Part shown: positions 25,432 through 34,117 of the stretch, one piece after another | Numbering within the stretch: position 1 is the first letter of the stretch | Layout: each line of letters opens with the position of its first letter | DNA from: Pontibacter russatus | GTDB taxonomy: Bacteria > Bacteroidota > Bacteroidia > Cytophagales > Hymenobacteraceae | DNA length: 64,000 nucleotides | Reading direction: 5' to 3' | Assembly (NCBI RefSeq): GCF_009931655.1 | Contig: NZ_CP047984.1 | Location: 2,931,001 to 2,995,000, forward strand | Notes under the pieces: model-generated | Databases searched by the model: none | Told to the model about the DNA's origin: nothing | The model's input: only the letters and a program-made list of their open reading frames with translations | Program-made: the position numbers and the translations under genes

Positions 25432-28400
25432 CTAAACGGCTATTTCAGTCCCGTTTATATAGGTGGACGGGGAACATCCGAACTCTTTTGAGAAGCACTG
25501 CCTGAAGTACTTCTCGTCGTTGAAGCCAACCATATAGGCCACTTCAAAAACTTTGTGCCTGCCCGACTTCAGCAGCCTCGCGGCCTCCTGCATTTTCAGT
25601 GAGCGCAGGTACTCTACGGGAGAGGAGCCTGTCAGCGCCTTGATTTTTTTATACACGAGAGACCGGCTCAGATGGAGCGCGGCGGAAAGCTCGTTCACGT
25701 TAAAATCGGGGTTATCCAGGTTTGCCCTCAGTATCTCATATATGTTTTGCAGAAATTTCCCATCAATAGAATCTGCCTCCTTCTCGGGTTGCGGCTGACT
25801 GCTATGGAAGAGGTTCAGGTAAAACCTTTTTAGCTTCTCCTGAGACTGCAGGAGATTGTGTAGCTTTATCCGCAGCAGCTCCGGGCTAAATGGTTTTGTC
25901 AGGTAGGCGTCTGCTCCTGTTTCAAGGCCCTCTTTGTGATGTGTGAGCGCTGTCCTGGCAGTTAGCAGCACAACAGGGATATGGCTCGTGCGGATATTGG
26001 ATTTCAGCTCCCTGCACATGACAATACCGTCCAGAACAGGCATCCTCACATCACTGATGACAATGTCCGGGTGGTGCGCGAGCGCCTGCTCCAAGCCTTC
26101 TTTGCCGTTTGCAGCCTCTATCAGATGATAGGTGTCTTCTAAGCAGCCTTTGAGAAAAGCCCTGATTTCTTCCTCGTCCTCTACTATCAGTATCTTCCTG
26201 AATCCTTTTCTATGGCCACTATTCCTGCCAGCCTTGCTTTCCGAGGCCGCTAAAACAGCCTCGGGTCTCCTTTCAGGCAGGGCAGGAGGGGCCTCGCCTT
26301 CTGAAATAGTGCCTGGCTCGAAATGGCCTTTGCCTAATAGCAGCTTAAACCCGAACCTAGAGCCTTCACCTTCTGTGCTCTCCGCGAAGATTTGCCCTTT
26401 GTGCAGCTCAATCAGTTTTTTTGCCAGCGCCAGCCCTAGTCCGGAGCTCATCGGCGCCACGGGGTTTCCCTGATAAAACCATTCGAAGATGTGCTTTAGC
26501 TTGCCGGCCGGGATTCCGATGCCATTGTCTTTCACCTCCACCACAACAAAGCCCGGCTGGTTTTCAGGTGTGGTTCCTCTTTCTGTGCTTATCGTCACAG
26601 CGATGGCGTTGCCCGTGCCAATGTATTTAAAGGAATTGGAGAGCAGGTTGTTGAGCACCATTTCCAGTTTTTCCCTGTCGTACCACACCAGGACGGGAGC
26701 ATCCGGCGCATGGAGGCTGAAATCAATCCGTTTTCTTTCGGCCAGCTCCCGGAAAGTGGTATAAACCTCTTCTATGAATCCGGCTATATCCTCTCTTCTT
26801 ACCTTTAAAACCATGTTCCCGGCGTCAGCCTTGCGGTAGTCCAGCAGTTGGTTAATCAGGTGCAGGAGCTTTTGGGCATTCTGGTAAACCAGGCGCAACT
26901 TCCTGCCGGAGGGTGTGGGCAGGCTCTCCTTCCCTATCATCTCCTCCAGAGGGCCGAGCATGAGCGTGAGGGGCGTTCTGAACTCATGCGATACTTCTGT
27001 AAAAAAGCTTAGCCTGTCTTTGGCGAGCTTGCGCTCCTTTCTGCTCTGGGCCTTGGCCAGCAGGAGCCTTCGCCTCAACTTCTTTTGCCTGTTACGAATG
27101 CTATAGCCCCAGTAGACGGCTCCTGCTAACACAAGCAAATAGAATAAATAAGCCAGGGGAGTCCGCCAGAGAGGGGGCAGCACACTGATTTGCACAGAGG
27201 TAAAGTCGTTGCCCCAGGCGCTGGCGCTGTTCGACGCTTTCACCATGAACGTGTAATCTCCCGGCTCCAGGTAGCGATAGGTGGCGGAGCGCTGGCTGCC
27301 GACATAGTTCCACTCCCTGTCTAACCCCTCCAGCTTATAGGCATAGCTGTTCTTCTCCGGGCTGGAATAATCCAGGGCTCCAAATTCAACGGTGAAAACA
27401 GACTGGTTGGGTTGAAGTACAACATTCCCGCCCTCTCCTATGGCCTGACTCTGGGAGCTTTCGGTATTCTTATTCAATTTTGCAGGCTTGTTAAACAGCT
27501 GTAAGCCCGTAATCATGACGTTAGGCGCGCTTAGCCTTTCTTTTACCTGGGCAGGATAAAAGATGGTGAGCCCCTGCGTGCCTCCGAATGCCATATACCC
27601 CTCCCGCTTGTTGTAGAGGGCCGAACCGGAATTGAACTGCCCGCTTTGCAGGCCATCTGACCCGTCGTAATTATAGAACTTTTTTGTCTTTACATCCAGC
27701 TTGGACAAGCCCTTGTTAGTGCTCATCCATATACTGCCAAGCAAGTCGGATAGGATGGCGTACACGGTGTTGTTTGCGAGGCCGGTCTGCTCACTGTACC
27801 TTACAAGCTCGTTTTTGGAGCTGTTGTACATCATCAGGCCATCTTCTTCGGTGCCAATCCAGAGGTTCTCTTGTGCGTCCAGGTGCAGCGCCAACACCAC
27901 ATCGCTGGATAAATAACCTTTCCCTTCCGGCTTGTAGTCGAATTTTGTGAAAGATTGCCTGGTGGGAGAGAACCTGTACAGCCCTCCCCCGTACGTTCCG
28001 ATCCAGAGCGTGCCTTTTTTATCCTCAGCAATTGCCCTCACGTCATTCGAGGTCAGGCTGCTGTTAGAAGGGTTGAAGTTTTTGAAGGTTTGCGTCTCTT
28101 TGTCAAAGAGGTTAAGGCCGCCGCCGTTGGTGCCAATCCAGATGTTGTGCTTCGAATCCTCAAAAACAACTCTGACGTCGTTTCCTCCCAGGGAGGTGTT
28201 ATCAGCGGGGGCATGCCTGAAGTTCACGAAGGAGTCCGTTTCCTTATTATATAGGAACAAACCTTGGGCATAAGAGCCGAACCACAGGTTTTGACTCTTA
28301 TCCTGCAGGGCGCACAGGATAGCCTTGCCCTCCAATGCAATAGTGGGCTTGTCCGTGTCTTTATTCAGTTTATCCTTATATATACCGTCCGCGTCGGTTC

Positions 28401-29673
28401 CCAGCCACAGATTTCCTTCATTGTCTGCACAAATGCCATAATAGCTGATATCGCCCTCCACGCCCCCTGCAGTTTTCCCGTGCTGGAAGTGAATAAACCT
28501 TTCTTTCAGGTTGCTGACCATGGCAATGCCGTCGCCGTGTGTGCCTATCCACATGTTCTGGTCCTTGTCTTCATATATGGCTTGCACAGACCGCTGCGTA
28601 ATCGGGCCGCCGTCTTTCCCCTTCACCTCCGTAAAGACAATGTTCTTTATGGAATGCCCGCCAAGTTGACGTAAATCCAGCTTGTAGGCTCCCCCGCCTT
28701 GCACGCCTATCCACAGCATCTCCTTGCTGTCTTCCCGAATCGACAAAATAGTGTTGCCACTAATGGGATACGCCTTCGCATCGAAACGGAAAACCTCCCC
28801 ATTCTCTCTCTGGTATAAGACTAACCCATGGGACGTGCCTATCCAGATGTTATGCAGGTGGTCTTCGTATATGCTTCTAATGTTAGAGGATGACAAGGAG
28901 ACGCGCTGTGAGAGTTTTCTGTCTTTTCCCAGGACAACACCTTTTCGCACCCGGAACACATTTACCCCGCCATCCTGCGTGCCGACCCACAGCAACCCCT
29001 TGCTGTCTTCATATAGGCTGATGACTTTGTCGCTTGAAAGCTCGTGGAGGGTTTGTTTGCTGTAGGGGATAAAGCTGTTCTTAGCCCTGTTGTAGTATGA
29101 AAAGCCGGAGTTGTAGGAAGCCACCCACAAATCTCCATTGCCGCTTTCGGTAATATCGGTAATATCGTTGCCTACAATAGCGCTTTTGTCGTTGGGGTCA
29201 TGCTGGTAGTGTACAAAGCTTTCCGTTTTGGCATCGAAGCGGTTCAGCCCGTACCTGGACGAAGCCCATATCACTCCTTTGGAGTCTTTGAACACTTTTT
29301 GGATGAAGTTGCCTGTCAGGCTGAATGCCTGGTTCGGGACATATTTAAAGACTTTGAAAGAATAGCCGTCAAAGCGGTTTAGCCCGTCTTCAGTGGCAAA
29401 CCACATCAGTCCTTTGTCATCCTGCGTGATGCTGGTAACCATCCCTAGCGACAAGCCATCTGCTACACCGTACTGCTTTATGATGTTCTCCGGCTGGGCA
29501 GGGATAAAAGAGGTATTCAGAAGAAAAGCCCCCAGCAGGATGCCCCACCGCACGATATATAAAGCCGGAGGAAAATCCGACCGTTTTTGGCTCAACCGGC
29601 TTTTCGTTATTCTTACCAACTGCGCTAATCCAGCCATAAAAGGATTTATAAAATATCCGGCTATTTCCGACAT
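25432..29673 (-). CDS. Hybrid two-component system regulator (HTCS)
   Basis: This one-protein sensor-kinase-regulator controls PULs. It has 1413 residues. A signal or anchor segment (about 40-58) precedes two seven-bladed propellers built of DxxG-x-(L/M)W(I/V)GT repeats (about 60-790), then a Y_Y_Y domain (about 795-865) and a membrane helix (about 868-888). HisKA has its His in TEVSHEFRTPL near residue 893. HATPase has DNGIGIP and GLGLALAKKLIEL. The receiver has ILIVEDEEEIR near 1159 and the acceptor Asp in VISDVRMP near 1206. A C-terminal AraC helix-turn-helix (about 1305-1405) binds DNA. It is intact. An ATG at 29637 is an alternative start. Confidence 0.95.
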   Translation of the reverse strand: MSEIAGYFINPFMAGLAQLVRITKSRLSQKRSDFPPALYIVRWGILLGAFLLNTSFIPAQPENIIKQYGVADGLSLGMVTSITQDDKGLMWFATEDGLNRFDGYSFKVFKYVPNQAFSLTGNFIQKVFKDSKGVIWASSRYGLNRFDAKTESFVHYQHDPNDKSAIVGNDITDITESGNGDLWVASYNSGFSYYNRAKNSFIPYSKQTLHELSSDKVISLYEDSKGLLWVGTQDGGVNVFRVRKGVVLGKDRKLSQRVSLSSSNIRSIYEDHLHNIWIGTSHGLVLYQRENGEVFRFDAKAYPISGNTILSIREDSKEMLWIGVQGGGAYKLDLRQLGGHSIKNIVFTEVKGKDGGPITQRSVQAIYEDKDQNMWIGTHGDGIAMVSNLKERFIHFQHGKTAGGVEGDISYYGICADNEGNLWLGTDADGIYKDKLNKDTDKPTIALEGKAILCALQDKSQNLWFGSYAQGLFLYNKETDSFVNFRHAPADNTSLGGNDVRVVFEDSKHNIWIGTNGGGLNLFDKETQTFKNFNPSNSSLTSNDVRAIAEDKKGTLWIGTYGGGLYRFSPTRQSFTKFDYKPEGKGYLSSDVVLALHLDAQENLWIGTEEDGLMMYNSSKNELVRYSEQTGLANNTVYAILSDLLGSIWMSTNKGLSKLDVKTKKFYNYDGSDGLQSGQFNSGSALYNKREGYMAFGGTQGLTIFYPAQVKERLSAPNVMITGLQLFNKPAKLNKNTESSQSQAIGEGGNVVLQPNQSVFTVEFGALDYSSPEKNSYAYKLEGLDREWNYVGSQRSATYRYLEPGDYTFMVKASNSASAWGNDFTSVQISVLPPLWRTPLAYLFYLLVLAGAVYWGYSIRNRQKKLRRRLLLAKAQSRKERKLAKDRLSFFTEVSHEFRTPLTLMLGPLEEMIGKESLPTPSGRKLRLVYQNAQKLLHLINQLLDYRKADAGNMVLKVRREDIAGFIEEVYTTFRELAERKRIDFSLHAPDAPVLVWYDREKLEMVLNNLLSNSFKYIGTGNAIAVTISTERGTTPENQPGFVVVEVKDNGIGIPAGKLKHIFEWFYQGNPVAPMSSGLGLALAKKLIELHKGQIFAESTEGEGSRFGFKLLLGKGHFEPGTISEGEAPPALPERRPEAVLAASESKAGRNSGHRKGFRKILIVEDEEEIRAFLKGCLEDTYHLIEAANGKEGLEQALAHHPDIVISDVRMPVLDGIVMCRELKSNIRTSHIPVVLLTARTALTHHKEGLETGADAYLTKPFSPELLRIKLHNLLQSQEKLKRFYLNLFHSSQPQPEKEADSIDGKFLQNIYEILRANLDNPDFNVNELSAALHLSRSLVYKKIKALTGSSPVEYLRSLKMQEAARLLKSGRHKVFEVAYMVGFNDEKYFRQCFSKEFGCSPSTYINGTEIAV

Positions 29674-29956
29674 ATAGCCTGGGCCAGGTTTTACATATGC
29701 CGGCTCAGGCTTTCGATGTTAAAATTAAACAGAAAGCTTGTCAAGCAAATGTAATTCTTCAATAATATATTCAACATCATTGAGATAGACAGGGTAAGGC
29801 AGCGATGAGGACATGTTTGGATTCTCGGTTTGCCATCATGGGGCTGTTGCGGCGGCTCCGCGATGGCCATTTTATCAACGGGCCTTTCGGCGCCTTCGCC
29901 AAAGGGCTTGTTCACCTCGCAGGGCCGGCAAGTAATATCGGGAGCTGCCACCAAAG

Positions 29957-29983
29957 AAAAAAGGGAGGCGCCCGGCCTCCCTT
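29957..29983 (-). terminator. Minus-strand terminator
   Basis: GCCTCCCTT and AAGGGAGGC form a 9-bp stem with a five-base loop. Read on the minus strand, the hairpin is followed by a T-rich tract (complement of AAAGAAAAA). It lies 26 bases after the end of the doubtful frame 30009-30341 and downstream of the XRE-like gene. Confidence 0.7.
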
Positions 29984-30008
29984 CTGAAGTTGTTAAGAAC
30001 AGGAACGC

Positions 30009-30341
30009 CTAGCCCCTGAAGTGAGGGGAGCCAAGGTTGCTGCATATTTTGTCGCATATATCCCGGTACAGGTAAGCCGCCGTTTGTGTTGCTTTTGCAT
30101 ACAGAGCTGGCTGCTGCACTTGTTGCTTTCGAGATAGTCGCGTCGGCAGGGAAGCCCAAGAGCTTCCCATGAAATCACCCATATCCACGATAAAACCGGG
30201 GCCCCGCACCGCATCGCGAACTTCTATGACACAAATAAGGTGGAGCAAAGCCCTTGGCGCCGAGGCCTTCGCATGGCACGCGCCCCAGTGCCCACGGTTA
30301 TAGCACTCCACACATGCTGTGCCTTCAAAATAGCCATGCAA
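30009..30341 (-). CDS. Doubtful open frame, 110 residues
   Basis: The translation includes CYNRGHWGACHAKA, VRGPGFIVDMGDFMGSSW and ends KICSNLGSPHFRG. Codon choice is less biased than in sure genes, but it is compatible with coding, and a terminator follows on the same strand. I recognise no family. It could be a small gene, the tail of a decayed gene, or chance. It lies 36 bases downstream of the XRE-like gene and could be in its transcript. Confidence 0.3.
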   Translation of the reverse strand: MHGYFEGTACVECYNRGHWGACHAKASAPRALLHLICVIEVRDAVRGPGFIVDMGDFMGSSWASLPTRLSRKQQVQQPALYAKATQTAAYLYRDICDKICSNLGSPHFRG

Positions 30342-30377
30342 CCAGCGTGTCGGCGGTATTCACGCGGCGACCAGCAT

Positions 30378-30788
30378 TTATTGCATCGCCTTGAACGCGT
30401 CCAGCTTTGCTTTCAGGGCGTCTACGTCGGCGTGGTGGCCTTTGGCGCACTCAGCGGCGTCCAGCTCCTGCAGCATCTCCTTCATCTGCCCCAGGTACGC
30501 AACCTTGTCTTTCTTCAGGCAGCCTTTCTGGCCGTCTTTGCAGGTGCCGTCCTCACTCATCGGTTTAAACATGCTGCCCTCGCCATATATAAGCCACTGC
30601 GGGTTCAAGTCCTCGAAGTGCTTTACGATGGCCACCAGCTCATCCAGCGCGTAGTTCTGGCCACATATAATGTTGGAGAGCGTGGTTTCGTCGCTGCCGG
30701 TCATGGTTTTCAACTGCTCCACCTCCAGCTCCTTGAGGTTAGTGTAAAACCTGAACCTTTTACCGATTTGTTGTAAGTCAACGGCCAT
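30378..30788 (-). CDS. Small XRE-like helix-turn-helix protein
   Basis: The 136-residue cytoplasmic protein begins MAVDLQQIGKRFRFY. Residues about 5-65 resemble a phage-repressor-type helix-turn-helix, with the recognition region near TGSDETTLSNIICGQNYALDELVAIVKHF, followed by NPQWLIYGEGSMF, a phrase typical of Bacteroidota XRE regulators. The C-terminal half has CKDGQKGC and a charged helix (about 90-136) that may mediate dimerisation. An upstream TTG at 30794 is less likely as a start. No obvious target gene; the neighbouring ABC exporter gene is transcribed towards it on the same strand. Confidence 0.65.
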   Translation of the reverse strand: MAVDLQQIGKRFRFYTNLKELEVEQLKTMTGSDETTLSNIICGQNYALDELVAIVKHFEDLNPQWLIYGEGSMFKPMSEDGTCKDGQKGCLKKDKVAYLGQMKEMLQELDAAECAKGHHADVDALKAKLDAFKAMQ

Positions 30789-30926
30789 ATGCAAGTGTTT
30801 TTTGAGGGTTATCAGAATAACTATACGTGCTTATAACAGAATTTGCCCCAAATAAATCCCTTGAGGCGTTTTCGGTAGCCTACACAGTGCCTGCAGGGTG
30901 TGAACGGGGCTTAAGAAACGGTGAAC

Positions 30927-32711
30927 CTACTCCAGGTCCTCCGACTGCAGCTGGCGCTCGTACAGCACCTTGTACAGGCCGTCCTGGTTTATGAGCTCCT
31001 CGTGCGTGCCGTGCTGCACAATCTCGCCGTCTTCCATCACCAGGATGCGGTCGGCCAGTTTCACCGACGATACCCGGTGCGAGATGATGATGCTGGTGCG
31101 GTTGTCCATGATGCGGCGCAGGCTGTTAAGGATGGCGTTCTCCGTTTTGGTGTCCACGGCCGAGAGCGAGTCGTCGAGGATGAGGATGCTGGGCTCCCGC
31201 ACCAGCGCCCGCGCAATAGACACCCGCTGTTTCTGCCCGCCCGAAAGCGTGATGCCCCGCTCGCCCAGCTTTGTCTCGAACTTCTCCGGGAAGCGCATGA
31301 TGTTCTCATACACGTCCGCGTCCTTCGTGGACTGCACCATCTGCTCTTCGGTGATAGCCGGCAGCCCGAAGCCGATGTTGTTGCTGATGGTGTCGGAGAA
31401 CAGGAACACGTCCTGCGGCACGTACCCGATCTGGCTGCGCAGGCTCCGGATATTGTAGTCGCGCACGTCTATGCCGTCAATCAGGATGCGGCCGTTGGTC
31501 ACGTCGTACATGCGCGGCAGCAGGTTGGCGATGGTGCTTTTGCCCGAGCCGGTGTTGCCGACAATAGCCAGCGTCTCGCCGTGCCGGATGTCGAACGACA
31601 CACCTTTCAGCGCCTGGATGTTGGTGTCAGGATATATAAGATCCACGTTCTCGAACACGATGTCGCCTTTGATGGGCCTGCTGATGTTCTGGCGGGATAT
31701 GATGTCGTTTTTGGTCTGGAGGAACTCGTTGATGCGCTCCTGCGAGGCCGCCGCCCGCTGCACGAGGCTGGCCGTCCAGCCGAGCGAGGTGACCGGCCAG
31801 GTCAGCATGTTCACGTAGATGATGAACTCGGCGATGTTGCCCGTCGTGATGCTGCCGTTGATGACCTCCTGGCCGCCTATATATACCGTGATGATGGTGC
31901 TGAGGCCCACCAGAAACAGGATAAGCGGGAAGAACAGCGCATTCACGAAGTTCAGCTCCAGCGACTTGTCGCGGTAGTCGTTGCTGGCGGTGGTGAAGTT
32001 GTTGTGCGAGTCGCTCTCGCGCACAAACGACTTGAGCACCCGGATGCCGGAGAAAGCCTCCTGCACAAACGTGGTGATGCCCGAGAGGCTGCGCTGTATC
32101 TCGTCGGACTTGCGCTGGATGATGTTGTTGACGTAATAGATGCTGATGGCCAGCACCGGCAGCGGGATGAGGGTGTAGATGGTCAGCTTCACGTTCACCG
32201 ACAGCATATAGGGGATCACCATCAGGAACAGCACCACCAGGTTGATGCCGTACATGATGGCCGGGCCCACATACATGCGCACGCGGCTCACATCCTCGGA
32301 GATGCGCGACATCAGGTCGCCGGTGTTGTTGCGGCGGTAGAAGCTCAGCGGCAGGCTCTGGTAGTGGGCGTATATGTCGTTCTTCAGGTCGTTCTCGATC
32401 AGGCGGCTCATCACGATAATGGTCTGCCGCACAAAAAACAGAAACACGCCGCGCAGCAGGGCCATCACCAGAATCACCACGCCATATACCAGAATGCTGC
32501 TGGCAAAGATGTCGTACACCAGCTCCTGCTGCGCCAGCCCCTCGTACAGCCCGAACAGGCTGATGCCCTCCTTGATTAAGTTAAAGGCGTGGCGCACGAT
32601 CTGCGCCGGCAGTATCTGGAAGAAGTTGGAGATAATAGTGAACAGGATGCCCAACAGGAGCCTGTATTTATATCGGAGCAGGTATTTGTTAATGTAACGT
32701 AATGATTTCAC
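30927..32711 (-). CDS. ABC exporter, fused permease-ATPase (paralogue)
   Basis: This 594-residue half-transporter should act as a homo- or heterodimer in the inner membrane and export a lipid or drug-like compound. Six helices lie within residues 1-330. Walker A GNTGSGKST is near residue 384, the signature LSGGQKQR near 488, Walker B ILILDDSLSAVD near 506-517, and the switch His in ISHRVS. The Walker B ends in DD rather than DE: the usual catalytic Glu is replaced by Asp, as in the degenerate half of heterodimeric exporters. The start codon is GTG. Its relative at 9217-10986 has the normal DE. Confidence 0.92.
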   Translation of the reverse strand: MKSLRYINKYLLRYKYRLLLGILFTIISNFFQILPAQIVRHAFNLIKEGISLFGLYEGLAQQELVYDIFASSILVYGVVILVMALLRGVFLFFVRQTIIVMSRLIENDLKNDIYAHYQSLPLSFYRRNNTGDLMSRISEDVSRVRMYVGPAIMYGINLVVLFLMVIPYMLSVNVKLTIYTLIPLPVLAISIYYVNNIIQRKSDEIQRSLSGITTFVQEAFSGIRVLKSFVRESDSHNNFTTASNDYRDKSLELNFVNALFFPLILFLVGLSTIITVYIGGQEVINGSITTGNIAEFIIYVNMLTWPVTSLGWTASLVQRAAASQERINEFLQTKNDIISRQNISRPIKGDIVFENVDLIYPDTNIQALKGVSFDIRHGETLAIVGNTGSGKSTIANLLPRMYDVTNGRILIDGIDVRDYNIRSLRSQIGYVPQDVFLFSDTISNNIGFGLPAITEEQMVQSTKDADVYENIMRFPEKFETKLGERGITLSGGQKQRVSIARALVREPSILILDDSLSAVDTKTENAILNSLRRIMDNRTSIIISHRVSSVKLADRILVMEDGEIVQHGTHEELINQDGLYKVLYERQLQSEDLE

Positions 32712-32761
32712 AGGATAAGTTTGCTGCCTTAGGGCGTTTACGTAGTCTCACAAAGTACAAA

Positions 32762-32791
32762 TTGAAATACTAAAAAAAAGAATTAATTTTG
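32762..32791 (+). promoter_or_regulatory. Promoter of the leucine dehydrogenase gene
   Basis: TTG at 32762-32764 is separated by 19 bases from TAATTTTG (32784-32791), a full match to the Bacteroidota sigma-ABfr consensus. The start codon follows 73 bases downstream. Confidence 0.65.
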
Positions 32792-32864
32792 CGTTGCGTA
32801 GGGGGAGAGGGTGCCGGTGGCGCCAGTGCTGCAAAGATAGAACAACGCATCATATCTATTATAA

Positions 32865-33965
32865 ATGGCCAGGTTAAAAGAAGTCGGGGCGGGAAAGGAC
32901 AAGTCGGTCTTCCATCAGCTATCAGAACACGATCACGAGAAAGTTGTTTTCTGCCACGACAAAGATACGGGTTTAAAGGCCATCATCGCTATCCACAACA
33001 CCGTATTGGGCCCCGCGCTGGGCGGCGTGCGCATGTGGGCCTACGCCTCGGAGGCAGAGGCGCTGGCCGACGTGCTGCGCCTTTCGAGGGGCATGACCTA
33101 CAAGGCGGCCGTGTCGGGCCTGAACCTGGGCGGCGGCAAGGCCGTGATCATCGGCGACGCCAAGCAGGGCAAAGACGAGGCGCTGCTCCGCAGGTTCGGC
33201 CGGTTCGTCAAAAACCTCAACGGCAGCTACATCGCCGCCGAAGATGTGGGCACCACCCCCAGGGACATGGAGTATATCCGGATGGAGACCGAGCACGTGT
33301 GCGGCCTGCCCGAGAGCATGGGCGGCAGCGGCGACCCGTCTCCCGTCACCGCCTACGGCACCTATATGGGCATGAAGGCCGCCGCCAAGAAAGCCTTCGG
33401 ATCTGACTCGCTGGCCGGGAAGAGAATAGCCGTGCAGGGCGTGGGCCATGTGGGCGGCTACCTGGTGGAACTGCTGAGCAAGGAGAGCGCCGAGATTTAT
33501 ATAGCTGATATATATGAGGACCGCCTGCGCGAGGTGGCCAAAAAACACAAAGCCCAGGTGGCGTCCATGGAGGATATATATGGCCTGGAAGTGGATATCT
33601 ACGCCCCCTGCGGCCTCGGAGGCACCATCAATGCCGCCACCATCGACCGCCTGAAGTGCCGCATCATTGCGGGCTGCGCCAACAACCAGCTGCGCGAGGA
33701 GGAAGTGCAGGGCCCGGCCCTGGCAGAGAAGGGCATTATATATGCGCCGGACTTCCTGATGAGCGCGGGCGGGTTGATAAACGTGTCGTCGGAGTTGGGG
33801 GGCTATAACCGCGAAAGCGCCTACGCCAAGGCCGAGCGCATATATGGCATCACGCTGGATGTCTTCGAGCTTGCTGAGAAAGAGGGACTGTCCACCCAGC
33901 AGGCGGCCGTGAAAATGGCGGAGAACCGCATCAAGCGCATCGGGAAAGTGCGCGCCACTTTTTAG
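32865..33965 (+). CDS. ldh: Leucine dehydrogenase (Glu/Leu/Phe/Val dehydrogenase family)
   Basis: This NAD-dependent enzyme deaminates branched-chain amino acids to 2-oxo acids, for catabolism or for making branched fatty acid primers. The 366-residue length and the lack of the extra N-terminal part seen in glutamate dehydrogenases favour leucine dehydrogenase. GPALGGVRMW and GGGKAVI carry the substrate-binding residues including the catalytic Lys region (TYKAAVSGLNLGGGK). The Rossmann motif GVGHVGGYL is near residue 187. It is a single-gene unit with its own promoter. Many of its Ile codons are ATA within ATATAT words. Confidence 0.9.
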   Translation: MARLKEVGAGKDKSVFHQLSEHDHEKVVFCHDKDTGLKAIIAIHNTVLGPALGGVRMWAYASEAEALADVLRLSRGMTYKAAVSGLNLGGGKAVIIGDAKQGKDEALLRRFGRFVKNLNGSYIAAEDVGTTPRDMEYIRMETEHVCGLPESMGGSGDPSPVTAYGTYMGMKAAAKKAFGSDSLAGKRIAVQGVGHVGGYLVELLSKESAEIYIADIYEDRLREVAKKHKAQVASMEDIYGLEVDIYAPCGLGGTINAATIDRLKCRIIAGCANNQLREEEVQGPALAEKGIIYAPDFLMSAGGLINVSSELGGYNRESAYAKAERIYGITLDVFELAEKEGLSTQQAAVKMAENRIKRIGKVRATF

Positions 33966-34117
33966 ACAGTCCTATATAACCCGGGCGCCGCAGGCTGCCT
34001 GGCAGGTGCGCGGAACTTTAGCCCGTTTTCTTCTCTTTAGGAGAGAGCCGCCCAAAATACTTTACCAGGCGCAGCCGCCTGTTTTTTACGATATACCCAA
34101 CTTACGTTCTTTCAAAT

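Larger units (their letters stand above)
29674..30377. other. 704-bp region with no well-supported gene
   Basis: The HTCS promoter should lie near 29680-29800, where the DNA is A+T-rich. The rest is G+C-rich. It holds a minus-strand terminator (29957-29983) and one open frame with normal-looking codons (30009-30341), listed separately as doubtful. No RNA gene was recognised. Confidence 0.5.

Noticed and set aside
30927..32579. Long plus-strand frame opposite the ABC exporter
   Set aside because: It is an antisense shadow; the minus strand has all ABC motifs.
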